Shown: positions 7,396-15,463 of the stretch, in pieces
Layout of the letters: every line of letters begins with the position of its first letter
How positions within the stretch are numbered: the stretch's first letter is position 1
Assembly (NCBI GenBank): GCA_965215215.1
Contig: OZ244043.1
Coordinates: 3,782,001-3,846,000, forward strand
Source of the DNA: CALDTK01 sp965215215
GTDB lineage: Bacteria > Bacteroidota > Bacteroidia > Chitinophagales > Saprospiraceae
Reading direction: 5' to 3'
DNA length: 64,000 nucleotides
Made by a program: the position numbers and the translations under genes
The notes under the pieces: generated by a model
Databases searched by the model: none
The model's input: the letters and a program-made list of their open reading frames with translations, nothing else
Told to the model about the DNA's origin: nothing

Positions 7396-8574
7396 ATGAC
7401 CCTGCGGTATTTCGCCCTTTGCCTCTTTCTGTTCTGCGTTGCCAACCTGAGCTCTGCGGCGCAGGCGCAGACGGGACCCATTACCCAATCGCTCGATCGG
7501 GCCGAGGAGGCTTACCTGCGCGGTCGACCCGATTACGCGCTAACGCGCCAGGCCCTCCGCCAGGCCGAAGCAACCGACGATCTACGCCTCCAGGCCCGGG
7601 CCAACCGGTTGCAGGGCAAGCTCGACTCCACCCGTCGGGTGTACTCGAAAGCGATTGAGTTCTTTCAGAAAGCCGACCGCCTGGAGCGGCAGGCCGACCT
7701 CGCCGACGCCGCCACCGCGCTCGCCGCCTCGCAGGCCGAGTCGAAGGCGGCTGAGCAGGCGCGGGTAGCCGCGCTCGGCTCGCAGGAGCAGACGACGCAA
7801 ACCCTCGAGGAGGAGCGTTCGGCCGCCCGCGTTCAGTACATCACCGTCATCGGGATCTGCGCCGCCGTACTCGCCCTCGGCATACTGGCCTTCCTCGCTA
7901 CGGTCAAGAAGTTACGCGGGGAGATCGCCAAGGCGGAGGAAGCCCGCGAGGCCAGTGAGGTCGGTTTTGCGGAAGCACGCACGCAGCTTACGGCCAGCGC
8001 GCGCGCGCAGCTCAACCAAACGCGTAAGCTCATCCAGACGCACGCCGCGCGGATCGCGACGGCGGGTCCGACCTCACCGGCCAACCAACTCGCCGCCCAG
8101 GATGCGGCCCTCACCTTTTTGGCGCAGAGCTCCTTCGACACCGGCGACACGCACGAGGTGGCCATGGAGGCGTTCTACAACAAATTCGATCCGGACCTCA
8201 AGAAGCTGCTCAACCCGAATACGGCGGTTACGCTGACGACGAACTCGATGCCGCTGCGCTTACCGCTCGACCAGGCCGTGCCGGTCGCCCTCATCTACAC
8301 GGAGCTGATCGGTAACGCCTTTCGCCACGCCTTCCCGGGGGGTGGCCAGGGCAAGGTGGACGTATCGATGACGAAGGAGGGCAACAGCGTATCGCTGACC
8401 GTCGCCGACAACGGCATCGGCGGAATCAGCTCCGTGCCGACGCAGCAAGGACTCCGTTTGGTCAACTACCTCGTGAGCGACCTCGGCGGAAAGATCGACT
8501 ACCCCGCCACGAGCGAGGGGGGCAGCGTGCGGGTGCGCTTTACCGCTGTCCCTCAGCGCGGTGCGCGCGCGTGA
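7396..8574 (+). CDS. Membrane sensor histidine-kinase-like protein, HisKA_2-type, phospho-acceptor His not evident
   Basis: The preferred start is the ATG at 7396 (392 residues), which gives a signal peptide (MTLRYFALCLFLFCVANLSS). Earlier TTG/ATG codons add an unlikely hydrophilic tail. A helical, TPR-like periplasmic region (about 30-115) precedes a coiled coil, a transmembrane segment (about 147-168) and a second coiled coil. The C-terminal HATPase domain has an N box (ELIGNAFRHAF) and a G1 box (DNGIGG). In the position of the HisKA_2 H-box the sequence reads ARAQLNQTRKLIQTHAARI, without the usual HxxxKNN signature. No response regulator lies nearby. It may be a pseudokinase or use an atypical acceptor. 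Confidence 0.75.
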   Translation: MTLRYFALCLFLFCVANLSSAAQAQTGPITQSLDRAEEAYLRGRPDYALTRQALRQAEATDDLRLQARANRLQGKLDSTRRVYSKAIEFFQKADRLERQADLADAATALAASQAESKAAEQARVAALGSQEQTTQTLEEERSAARVQYITVIGICAAVLALGILAFLATVKKLRGEIAKAEEAREASEVGFAEARTQLTASARAQLNQTRKLIQTHAARIATAGPTSPANQLAAQDAALTFLAQSSFDTGDTHEVAMEAFYNKFDPDLKKLLNPNTAVTLTTNSMPLRLPLDQAVPVALIYTELIGNAFRHAFPGGGQGKVDVSMTKEGNSVSLTVADNGIGGISSVPTQQGLRLVNYLVSDLGGKIDYPATSEGGSVRVRFTAVPQRGARA

Positions 8575-8699
8575 AGGTTACGCAAATCAGGTAGGGGCAA
8601 AACAGGACCCGAGTCGGAACCGTTTGAAAAGATTATAGCTTTGCTACTACACGTCCGTGTAATACTGCTGGCTAATCTTTTCCGCCGAATCCCGACCAC

Positions 8700-10283
8700 A
8701 TGAGCTCACCTAATTCTTGGGGCCGCGACCTGAGTGCTTCCCTCGTCGTCTTCCTGGTCGCCATTCCGCTCTGTTTGGGGATCGCCGTAGCCAGTGACGC
8801 CCCGCCCCTGTCCGGCCTCATCGCCGGCCTCATCGGCGGCGTAATCGTCGGGGCGGCCTCGCAGTCTAGGCTCGGTGTATCCGGTCCCGCCGCCGGACTC
8901 GCCGTCATCGTCGCCGAAGCGATCGCCGGACTCGGGTTCGAAGCTTTCCTGCTCACGGTGATGATCGCCGGTGCACTGCAGGTAGGACTCGGGGTGCTGC
9001 GTGCCGGAATCGTCGCCTATTTCTTCCCGAACGCCGTGATCAAGGGGATGCTCGCCGGGATCGGCGTCATCATTTTCCTCAAGCAACTACCGCACGCCGT
9101 GGGCTACGACGCGGACTACGAGGGGGACTTGGACTACGTGCAGGCGGATGGCGAGACGACGACCTCCGAGCTGATCAACATGTTCGACTACGTCAATCCG
9201 GGGGCCGTACTCATCACGGTCGTCGGACTGGCGCTCATCGTCGGATTTCAAACGGGTTGGGTAAAGCGACAGGCGGTGCTGCAACACATCCCCGGTCCGC
9301 TGTTGGCGGTGCTCGCGGGGGTGGGCTTAAATTTCGCCTACATGGGCACGAGCTGGGCCTTAGGCCCGGAACACACCATCGCCATCCCGATCGCCGAGTC
9401 GCTCGGCGAGCTCGGTGGCCTGCTCACGATGCCCGACTGGACGGCCTTCGCGAATCCCGCGGTCTGGACGACGGCCGTGACGATCGCCATCGTGGCGAGT
9501 CTCGAGACGCTGCTCTGCGTGGAGGCGACGGACAAGATGGACCCCCGCCGCGAGATGACGCCCGCCAACCGGGAGCTCGTGGCGCAGGGTATCGGCAACG
9601 CGCTGAGCGGCCTGATCGGGGGGTTGCCCGTGACGCAGGTGATCGTCCGCTCTTCGGCAAATCTCCAGGCGGGTGCCACCACCAAACGCTCCGCCATCCT
9701 GCACGGCGTTTGGATCGTGGCGGCGGTGGTGCTGTTCCCGGCGGCGATGAACTACGTGCCGATGGCGAGTCTGGCGGCGGTGCTGCTCGTGGTCGGGTAC
9801 AAGCTCGCCAAACCGACCCTGTTCGTGGAGCAGTGGCGGCGTGGCTACTCGCAGTTCCTGCCCTTCCTCATCACGGTAGTCGCGATCTACTTCACGGATC
9901 TGCTCACGGGTATCGGCATCGGCTTAGGCACTTCCGTACTCTTCCTGCTCTGGGACAACATGCAGATCCCCTACTTCACGGGTAAGCGGCGCCACCAGGA
10001 CGGTGAGGTGCTCGTGTTGGAGTTAAGCGACCACGTCTCGTTCCTCAACAAAGCCCGCATCCGGCAAACGCTGAACGATCAGCCGAGCGGCTCGAGCGTC
10101 GTTATCGACGGTCGCCGCGCCGTCGCCGTCGACCCGGACGTACTCGACGTGATCGAAGATTTCCGGGTGCACGCCGAAAACGAGAACATTAACTTCAGCT
10201 ACCTGCCGCCGGAGCCGGATCCGCTCGACCGGGTGGTCGCGCTGGAGGTGAAGCCGGAGGATAAGTTGGTGCTGTTTGACTAG
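8700..10283 (+). CDS. SulP family inorganic anion transporter with STAS domain
   Basis: This 527-residue integral membrane protein belongs to the SLC26/SulP family. The N-terminal half shows the family start (SLVVFLVAIPLCLGIAVASD) and the SGPAAGL signature, followed by roughly a dozen hydrophobic segments. The last ~95 residues (from about 433) form a STAS domain. The closest subfamily by eye is the bicarbonate/sulfate SulP group with the QSRLGVSGPAAG loop. The substrate (sulfate, bicarbonate or another anion) cannot be fixed: no carbonic anhydrase or sulfate-assimilation gene is adjacent. The next gene is convergent. Confidence 0.92.
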   Translation: MSSPNSWGRDLSASLVVFLVAIPLCLGIAVASDAPPLSGLIAGLIGGVIVGAASQSRLGVSGPAAGLAVIVAEAIAGLGFEAFLLTVMIAGALQVGLGVLRAGIVAYFFPNAVIKGMLAGIGVIIFLKQLPHAVGYDADYEGDLDYVQADGETTTSELINMFDYVNPGAVLITVVGLALIVGFQTGWVKRQAVLQHIPGPLLAVLAGVGLNFAYMGTSWALGPEHTIAIPIAESLGELGGLLTMPDWTAFANPAVWTTAVTIAIVASLETLLCVEATDKMDPRREMTPANRELVAQGIGNALSGLIGGLPVTQVIVRSSANLQAGATTKRSAILHGVWIVAAVVLFPAAMNYVPMASLAAVLLVVGYKLAKPTLFVEQWRRGYSQFLPFLITVVAIYFTDLLTGIGIGLGTSVLFLLWDNMQIPYFTGKRRHQDGEVLVLELSDHVSFLNKARIRQTLNDQPSGSSVVIDGRRAVAVDPDVLDVIEDFRVHAENENINFSYLPPEPDPLDRVVALEVKPEDKLVLFD

Positions 10284-10311
10284 GGGCCACTGGGCATGGA
10301 CCGCTAAAGCA

Positions 10312-11049
10312 TCAGACTCCGTCGAGGAGTAGCTTCAGTCCCGCAGCGGCCGCGGCACCAGCAATGGGCCCCAGGATAGGAACCCAGGCGTAGGACCAGT
10401 CGCTGCCGCCTTTCCCGCGTATCGGCAACGCCGCGTGGGCGATGCGCGGGCCGAGGTCGCGCGCCGGGTTGATCGCGTAACCGGTCGTGCCGCCGAGGCC
10501 GAGACCGATCGTCCAGACCAAGAACGCAACGGGCAGCGCACCGATGGAGCCGAGTCCGACGACCACCTCATCGGCGTCGGTGATCGTCGCGTCGGTGAAG
10601 TAGAAGATGGTAAACACGAGCACGAAGGCGCCGACGAACTCACTGAAGAAGTTGGACGCGTAGTTGCGGATCGCGGGCACGGTGGCGAACACAGCCAGTT
10701 TTGAGTCCGGATCCTCGGTCGCGAGGAAGTGATCGCGGTACATGCCCCAGGCGACCGTCGCGCCGAGGAAAGCGCCGAGCACTTGCGCGAGCACGAAGGG
10801 CGGCACTTTCGTCCAGGGAAAATCGCCCGCGATGGCCAGCCCGATCGAAACGGCCGGATTGAGGTGTGCGCCGCTGTAGGGGGCGGCAACGACCACGCCT
10901 ACGTACACGGCCAGCGCCCACGCGGTGCAGATGACCATCCAACCCGAGGCGTGGCCTTTGGTGCCTTTGAGGACCACGTTGGCGACCACGCCGCAACCTA
11001 GGAGGATCAACAAGAAGGTTCCTAGTAGCTCGGCTGTAAATTCCGTCAC
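10312..11049 (-). CDS. Aquaporin / glycerol facilitator (MIP family)
   Basis: This 245-residue channel has six hydrophobic segments and both NPA boxes: GAHLNPAVS near residues 60-68 and GYAINPARDLGPR near 187-199. The Asp after NPAR (NPARD) is characteristic of glycerol-conducting members (GlpF-like) rather than strict water channels, so a role in uptake of glycerol or other small polyols is likely. No glycerol kinase lies next to it. Its 3' end faces the SulP gene; the tRNA-Arg gene lies upstream on the same strand. Confidence 0.92.
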   Translation of the reverse strand: MTEFTAELLGTFLLILLGCGVVANVVLKGTKGHASGWMVICTAWALAVYVGVVVAAPYSGAHLNPAVSIGLAIAGDFPWTKVPPFVLAQVLGAFLGATVAWGMYRDHFLATEDPDSKLAVFATVPAIRNYASNFFSEFVGAFVLVFTIFYFTDATITDADEVVVGLGSIGALPVAFLVWTIGLGLGGTTGYAINPARDLGPRIAHAALPIRGKGGSDWSYAWVPILGPIAGAAAAAGLKLLLDGV

Positions 11050-11126
11050 GCTCAGTCACTGTTGGGAGCCCGAAAGGTATCCCCGACGGAGTTAGGCGCG
11101 AACTCAACCAGCTGGACGATCGGAAG

Positions 11127-11198
11127 TGGTCTCGGATGGAATCGAACCATCATCCCAGGCTCCGGAAACCTGTATACTATCCGTTGTACTACGAGACC
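11127..11198 (-). tRNA. tRNA-Arg (anticodon CCG)
   Basis: The complementary strand folds as a cloverleaf: acceptor GGTCTCG/CGAGACC, D arm GTAC/GTAT, anticodon stem CAGGT/GCCTG with loop TTCCGGA (anticodon CCG, reading CGG), and a T arm with GTTCGATTC. The discriminator is A and no CCA is encoded. The 5' half and 5' flank of this gene recur in diverged form at 16583-16670, marking the edges of an accessory island. Confidence 0.92.
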
Positions 11199-11258
11199 CA
11201 ACCCGGCCCGCCATCGCAAGCCAGGCGCGAATGTAGAGCCACAGCCCCACACTTCCTA
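11172..11258. repeat. Left copy of the tRNA-Arg 5'-half/flank repeat
   Basis: This stretch comprises the first ~27 nt of the tRNA-Arg gene and about 60 bp of its upstream flank. It matches 16583-16670 in the same orientation at roughly 80% identity by eye; shared blocks include tatactatcc, cccgccatcgc and cacacttccta. Homology stops in the D-arm/anticodon-arm border of the tRNA and at 11258, where the decayed HTH gene begins. This is the copy attached to the functional tRNA. Confidence 0.75.
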
Positions 11259-11262
11259 TTCG

Positions 11263-11464
11263 TGTTGCAACGAGCTACGAAGCCTCATCCGCCCCGCTGC
11301 TGGAGGGCTGTGGAGCAGCTGGGGTAGAGACAGCGGCTGACCACCACTAAACAAACGGCTAAGCGCGAGGGAAAACCGAGGCCACGGTCAGGGCCTAGTG
11401 TCGGGCGGGCGCCCTAGGGGACCGTCAACGTCGGGATGGCAGTCGGTGGTAGGTCTTGGCGTAA
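11263..11464 (+). pseudogene. Decayed HTH (excisionase-like) gene, copy 1
   Basis: Fragments of the same HTH protein as copy 2 can be read with frame changes: ELRSLIRPA (from 11272), then QRLTTTKQTAKREGK, then TEATVRA, a stop, CRAGALGDRQRRDGSRW, a stop, VLA and the final stop at 11462. Two nonsense codons and at least two frameshifts show it is dead. It starts right after the tRNA flank repeat and ends before a bidirectional terminator shared with the convergent lipoprotein gene. The family is small DNA-binding proteins of the HTH_17/MerR-excisionase kind. Confidence 0.65.
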
Positions 11465-11469
11465 ACGGA

Positions 11470-11503
11470 AAACCCCCTACCGGTTTGAGTCAGTAGGGGG
11501 TTT
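11470..11503. terminator. Bidirectional rho-independent terminator, unit 1
   Basis: The inverted repeat AAACCCCCTAC / GTAGGGGGTTT encloses a 12-nt loop. It lies between the 3' end of the decayed HTH gene on the + strand and the stop of the lipoprotein gene on the - strand, with A/T tracts on both sides. Confidence 0.8.
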
Positions 11504-11525
11504 CAGGAACGATGGCGTTTGGATG

Positions 11526-12287
11526 TTACCTAGTCACACTCAACATCCCGAGTGCCTCTTCCGCCTTGAGGTATTGTTCCATCTCTATTTGTAGTTCATA
11601 CTGGAACACGTAGTTTTCAGATAAGTCTTCCCCTCCCGATTCAATCCTACGTCGTGCTTCTTCCAGTATTGGGGTTGATTCCACTAGGTCTTTCTCCGCT
11701 CGGTCGACGATGTAATCGCGGTACGTATTGTACTTCGCGCTGCTCACAATCGGTTGCAGTGCTTGGGCGAGCTCCGCCATGATTTTGGTTTCCGCGCCCT
11801 TGTGTAACACGAGCATGTCCATCCAGTACTCCATAACGCTATCGCGGCGGGGTGACTGGGGGGCGTTCATCGCCTTGCGGTGGGCTATCTCCATGGCGAC
11901 CACGGTGAGGCTCGGGCTGTAAGCCGAATCGAAGACCGTCGGGTCGATCTTGTCGTGAGGCAGGTACACCTGCATAAAATCGTGCATGTACTCCCAGGAT
12001 ATAGTATCCTCGTGTGTTTTAACCTCAGTGCCCAACCGTAGTTCCGCGATAGGGTTATTGCCTTTACCGGGGAGGAGAGACCCGCGGGTCACGTAGCCCG
12101 GGTCCCGATCTGAGGTTGGGGTGTTTAAGAAATACTCCGACCAGAACTGTAACTTCTCGGAGGCCTCCCGCTCGCCGACTTCGTTGGAGGGGGGGGTCGC
12201 GACGGATGAGGACACGTTCTTGGTGCAGGCGCTCAAGAAGATAAAGCTGAACGCGATTGCGAGCTGTAAGATTCGAATAGACTTCAT
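11526..12287 (-). CDS. Lipoprotein of unknown function, paralogue 1
   Basis: This 253-residue protein has a lipoprotein signal: MKSIRILQLAIAFSFIFLSA followed by the acylated Cys at residue 21. The mature part is hydrophilic and mainly helical, with no Cys pairs or recognised catalytic motif. Segments such as FWSEYFLNTPTSD, YSPSLTVVAMEIAHRKAMN and YWMDMLVLHKGAETKIM are shared almost unchanged with paralogue 2, 365 bp upstream on the same strand. I do not recognise the family. Coding sequence is markedly less GC-rich than the flanking core genes, in keeping with a transferred module. A strong terminator follows its stop. Confidence 0.75.
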   Translation of the reverse strand: MKSIRILQLAIAFSFIFLSACTKNVSSSVATPPSNEVGEREASEKLQFWSEYFLNTPTSDRDPGYVTRGSLLPGKGNNPIAELRLGTEVKTHEDTISWEYMHDFMQVYLPHDKIDPTVFDSAYSPSLTVVAMEIAHRKAMNAPQSPRRDSVMEYWMDMLVLHKGAETKIMAELAQALQPIVSSAKYNTYRDYIVDRAEKDLVESTPILEEARRRIESGGEDLSENYVFQYELQIEMEQYLKAEEALGMLSVTR

Positions 12288-12355
12288 TATTGTAGAATTT
12301 AAGCGTTTTGGATTACGTGTCGGGTCTATTTGCGTTTCATACTATAAAATACCGT

Positions 12356-12588
12356 ATGCAACGTACGATTTATACGGTTATTCAACTTACTCCCGAGGAA
12401 TTAAGGTCTGATCGAGACCGCCGTCACCGAGGCCGTGAAGCACACCAGGGAAAAACCAGTGGCTGACCTCGAGGCAGGCGGCCGGCAAGCTCGGTAAGAC
12501 CAAGGCCAAGATCCGGGCCTGGTGTCAGGCGGGTGCCCCCGGGAACCGCCAACGTCGGGATGGCGGTCGGTGGGAGGTCTTGACGTAA
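12356..12588 (+). pseudogene. Frameshifted HTH (excisionase-like) gene, copy 2
   Basis: An ATG at 12356 opens MQRTIYTVIQLTPEELRS; a frameshift near 12408 leads to LIETAVTEAVKHTRE; a second shift in an A5 run near 12451-12455 leads to NQWLTSRQAAGKLGKTKAKI and then RAWCQAGAPGNRQRRDGGRW EVLT, ending in TAA at 12586. Joined, the product is about 77 residues: an acidic ELR..IETAV helix followed by a winged HTH_17-type DNA-binding domain, a layout common in Bacteroidota mobile elements. It was too broken to show as one frame. It is the better-preserved copy and converges on lipoprotein paralogue 2. Confidence 0.7.
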
Positions 12589-12593
12589 ACGAA

Positions 12594-12628
12594 AAACCCC
12601 GTACCGGTTTTAAGTCGGTAGGGGGTTT
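12594..12628. terminator. Bidirectional rho-independent terminator, unit 2
   Basis: AAACCCCGTAC and GTAGGGGGTTT form the arms around a short loop, between the end of the decayed HTH gene (+) and the stop of lipoprotein paralogue 2 (-). It corresponds position for position to the terminator at 11470-11503. Confidence 0.75.
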
Positions 12629-12651
12629 CGGGATTACGTACACTCAGAGTA

Positions 12652-13413
12652 TTACCTAGTCACACTCAACATCCCGAGTGCCTCCTCCGCCTTAAGGTAT
12701 TGTTCCATGTAGTGTTGTAGGTCATACTGAAACACGTAGTTCTCGGATAAGTCTTCCTCTCCCAATTCGATCCTGCTTCGAGCCTCTTCCAAGGCCGGGG
12801 TCAGTTCCATCAAGTCTTTCTCCGCACGGTCGACGATGTAATCGCGGTACGCGTTGTACTTCGCGCTGCCCACAATCGGTTGCAGTGCTCGGGCGAGCTC
12901 CGCCATGATTTTGGTTTCCGCGCCCCTGTGTAGCACGAGCATGTCCATCCAGTACTCCATAACGCTATCGCGGCGGGGTGACTGGGGGGCGTTCATCGCT
13001 TTGCGGTGGGCTATCTCCATGGCGACCACGGTGAGGCTCGGGCTGTAAGCCGAATCGAAGACCGTTGGGTCGATCCCGTCGTGAGGCAGGTGCATCTGCG
13101 TAAAATCGTGCATGTACTCCCAGGATATAGTGTCTTCGTGTATCCCGACCTCGGTACCCAACCGTAATTCCGCAATAGGGTTACTGCCTTTACCGGGAAG
13201 GAGATCTCCGCGAGTTACGTAGCCCGGGTCCCGATCGGATGTCGGAATGTTCAAGAAATACTCCGACCAGAACTGTAACTTCTCGGAGGCCTCCCGCTCG
13301 CCGACTTCATCGGAGGGAGGGGGCGCGACGGATGACGACACATCCTTATTGCAGGCCCCCAAGAAGATGAAGCTGAACGCGATTGCGACCTGTAAGATTC
13401 GAATAGATTTCAT
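12652..13413 (-). CDS. Lipoprotein of unknown function, paralogue 2
   Basis: The protein has 253 residues from the ATG at 13413, which aligns with the start of paralogue 1; a longer frame upstream (to 13467) is not conserved in the other copy. The lipobox is FIFLGAC, with the lipid-bearing Cys at residue 21. Most differences from paralogue 1 are conservative, concentrated around residues 85-120 and the last 60 residues; the length is identical, which suggests both copies are still under protein-level selection. The function is unknown. The gene lies 38 bp downstream of the IS66-disrupted Cys-rich gene and was probably co-transcribed with it before the insertion. Confidence 0.75.
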   Translation of the reverse strand: MKSIRILQVAIAFSFIFLGACNKDVSSSVAPPPSDEVGEREASEKLQFWSEYFLNIPTSDRDPGYVTRGDLLPGKGSNPIAELRLGTEVGIHEDTISWEYMHDFTQMHLPHDGIDPTVFDSAYSPSLTVVAMEIAHRKAMNAPQSPRRDSVMEYWMDMLVLHRGAETKIMAELARALQPIVGSAKYNAYRDYIVDRAEKDLMELTPALEEARSRIELGEEDLSENYVFQYDLQHYMEQYLKAEEALGMLSVTR

Positions 13414-13450
13414 TATTGTAAAATTTAAGCGTTTTGGGTTGCGTATTGAA

Positions 13451-13875
13451 TTACCGGCATTGTTCACAGTTTATAGCACAAGAAGCCCACCTGTCTACGT
13501 CTCTGCAATCGAAACAGCCGGGGTCTAGCAAACATGATTTCTGCACTCCATTGCCACCGCGACCAGCGAGCATCTGCTCATCGCAACATCCCCATAGGTT
13601 CCAATCCATTGTTTCACGTTTTCCAGTATATGGATTGAAAGAAGTTCTCCTTTTATTTGGTCCAATTTTCATATAATGTACAGATCTCCAGTCGTCCGTA
13701 ATGCAGTTGCCGTTATCATTATTGAACCACACTTCGATGTATAACACGTCTCCCGTTCCCGGAAAATTACAATAGTTGGCGTAGGGAGAACCACTTCCAC
13801 CATCGTCGTCAGGGTTTAATATTGGAGGGGGGCCTCCTTGGGCTGCCAAGGGGGAGGTCGCGTATAGGGATACTA
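13451..13875 (-). pseudogene. 3' part of a Cys-rich secreted protein gene, cut by IS66
   Basis: This fragment encodes the end of a signal peptide (LVSLYATSPLAAQ) and a mature domain with ten Cys residues (NYC, GNC, GCC, KSC, PGC, FDC, ASC, INC, EQC). The start and first codons lie across the IS66 element at 16153-16188. Removing the element and one 8-bp target copy restores one 150-residue frame. Without its start the fragment can only be read from the IS end as a fusion frame. The fold is unknown; paired Cys suggest a disulfide-stabilised extracellular domain. Confidence 0.85.
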
Positions 13876-13883
13876 GTATCCGC

Positions 13884-15401
13884 TTAGCCAACCCCGTCCC
13901 GAAGTTCTGGACTAAAATTACTAGGCAGCAGCTCGGCCACGCGATTGACTGGGTGTGGTAGGATGCGAGCGAGCGTGTCGTTGAGCCAGGCCCGCGGGTT
14001 GACACCAGCCGCCTTGCAGCTCAATAGCAGACTGTACAGCACGGCAATGTTCTCGGCCGCCCCGTGATTGCCGGCGAACAGGTAATTCTTCCTGCCGAGG
14101 GCCAGCGGGCGGACTTGATTCTCGATGCCATTGTTGTCGAGTTCGACGCGCCCATCTTCGAGCACCACGCTCAGCGACGGCCACTGGTGGCGGGCGTAGC
14201 CGATGGCCTTGCCCAGGGGCGTCTTCGGGATGGGGGCGTGCTGGTCCTTCGCTAGCCAAGCAGTCAACTCGGCGAACACCGGCGTGAGTTGGGCTTTGCG
14301 TTCTGCTAGTCGCTGATCAGGCGGCAGACCTCGCCACCGAGCTTCGAGGGCGTAGATGCGCTGGATGATACCCAAGGCCTGTTTCGCGCTTGGATCGGAG
14401 CCGGTGGCCTCGAAGAGCTTGCGCCGGATGTGGGCTAGGCATCCAATCTGACGTATGTCGGCTCCCTTAGCCCGCAGTCCTGCGAGGGCCGTTTTGTAGG
14501 GGCCCCACCCGTCGGTCTGCAGCACGCCGCTGAAGTCCGCGAGCACCGAGGCCGGCAGCTTCGACCCGCGGCTCTTGTCGTAGCGGAAGGCTACGGCCTC
14601 GGTCGTCGGATCGCGCACGAGCCACATCCAGCCCTGGTGACTCGCTCGGGGCTTGTCGGCCGAGAGAACGCGGATGCCGGACTCGTCCATCTGCACGTAG
14701 TCCGTGGCCATGATCCGGTCCACGAGCGCGTTGTACAGCGGCTTGAGGGTCGCGGCGACGCGCTCGACCCACTTGCCCATCGTGGCGGGACTCAGAGCCC
14801 AGTCGTAGTCGCGCTTGAGCGCCTCGGCCTGCCGGTAGAGCGGCTGGTGGTCGAGAAACTTCTTCAAGATCACGTCCGCGGCGAGCGTTTCGTCCGCTAT
14901 CGAGCGGGCCAGCACGCGGTCGCGGGCGTGAGCACAACTCACCTCGCCGGTGGCCAGGCATCTGTAAGTGGGTCGCTTTTGGAGGATACGCACGTACTGC
15001 GCGGGCCGGTACTCAACGCGCTCTGAAGTTTCGTAGCCTATGAGCACGTGCCCTTCGCGTTCGAGCTTAGCCTCATCGTACTCGCCGCGCTCGGCGTCGG
15101 TCTGTCCAGGGGCGACGACTTCTACCTCGAGCGGGAAGTGTGCCGGTAGGGGGTTGCGGCCGGGGTGCCTTGTAACGACGGCCTCGGGCTCGGTGGACTT
15201 AGCCGGCTCTTCGATGTCGATCTGCTCGTCAACCTCGCTGAACAGATTGAGCTGCTCGTCGCCAGCTGGGATGAACCGCTCCGAGCGACGGGCGTGAAGC
15301 TGGCGCAAGAGCGCCTCATTAGCCTGTTCGAGCGCTTGGATTTGTGCCTCGAGCTGGGCGATTCGCTTGTCCTTGGCCAGGAGAAGTGTGTCAGTTGCCA
15401 C
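13884..15401 (-). CDS. tnpC: IS66 family transposase (TnpC)
   Basis: This is the ~505-residue DDE transposase of the element, started here at a GTG (GTG GCA ACT GAC); a TTG 36 bp upstream is an alternative. An N-terminal coiled coil (about residues 8-35, LEAQIQALEQANEALLRQL), the SERFIP segment and a zinc-finger-like Cys region precede the catalytic core (YVQMDESGIRVL, LQTDGWGPYK, CLAHIRRKLFEA, ELDNNGIENQVRPLALGRKN). The D, D and E catalytic residues are recognisable, and the C-terminus ends 8 bp before the IS end. It acts with TnpA and TnpB. Confidence 0.93.
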   Translation of the reverse strand: MATDTLLLAKDKRIAQLEAQIQALEQANEALLRQLHARRSERFIPAGDEQLNLFSEVDEQIDIEEPAKSTEPEAVVTRHPGRNPLPAHFPLEVEVVAPGQTDAERGEYDEAKLEREGHVLIGYETSERVEYRPAQYVRILQKRPTYRCLATGEVSCAHARDRVLARSIADETLAADVILKKFLDHQPLYRQAEALKRDYDWALSPATMGKWVERVAATLKPLYNALVDRIMATDYVQMDESGIRVLSADKPRASHQGWMWLVRDPTTEAVAFRYDKSRGSKLPASVLADFSGVLQTDGWGPYKTALAGLRAKGADIRQIGCLAHIRRKLFEATGSDPSAKQALGIIQRIYALEARWRGLPPDQRLAERKAQLTPVFAELTAWLAKDQHAPIPKTPLGKAIGYARHQWPSLSVVLEDGRVELDNNGIENQVRPLALGRKNYLFAGNHGAAENIAVLYSLLLSCKAAGVNPRAWLNDTLARILPHPVNRVAELLPSNFSPELRDGVG

Positions 15402-15463
15402 GGCCCTCAAAGTACGAAACGCCCCTCGGTCGTCCAAGCTGAAACGCTAGCAATTACTGGTGC

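Larger units (their letters stand above)
11263..12325. repeat. Tandem duplication, unit 1 (HTH remnant + terminator + lipoprotein gene)
   Basis: Unit 1 is homologous over its whole length to unit 2 (12395-13445), in direct orientation. The lipoprotein genes are nearly identical at the nucleotide level and the same length, while the intergenic terminator and HTH remnant are more diverged. The homology ends upstream of the lipoprotein genes at a shared tract (ttaagcgttttgg). Confidence 0.8.
12395..13445. repeat. Tandem duplication, unit 2 (HTH remnant + terminator + lipoprotein gene)
   Basis: This is the second direct copy of unit 1. It begins within the HTH gene (at the ELR codons) and ends in the leader of lipoprotein paralogue 2. 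About 70 bp of unrelated sequence separates the units. Confidence 0.8.

Noticed and set aside
12401..12643. Open frame of 80 codons on the - strand
   Set aside because: It lies antisense to the decayed HTH gene and terminator, is Pro/Arg-rich and not kept in the duplicate copy.
13451..14005. A 184-codon gene starting inside the IS66 end
   Set aside because: The upstream part is IS sequence read in a shifted frame; the real gene starts at 16188 and was split by the insertion.
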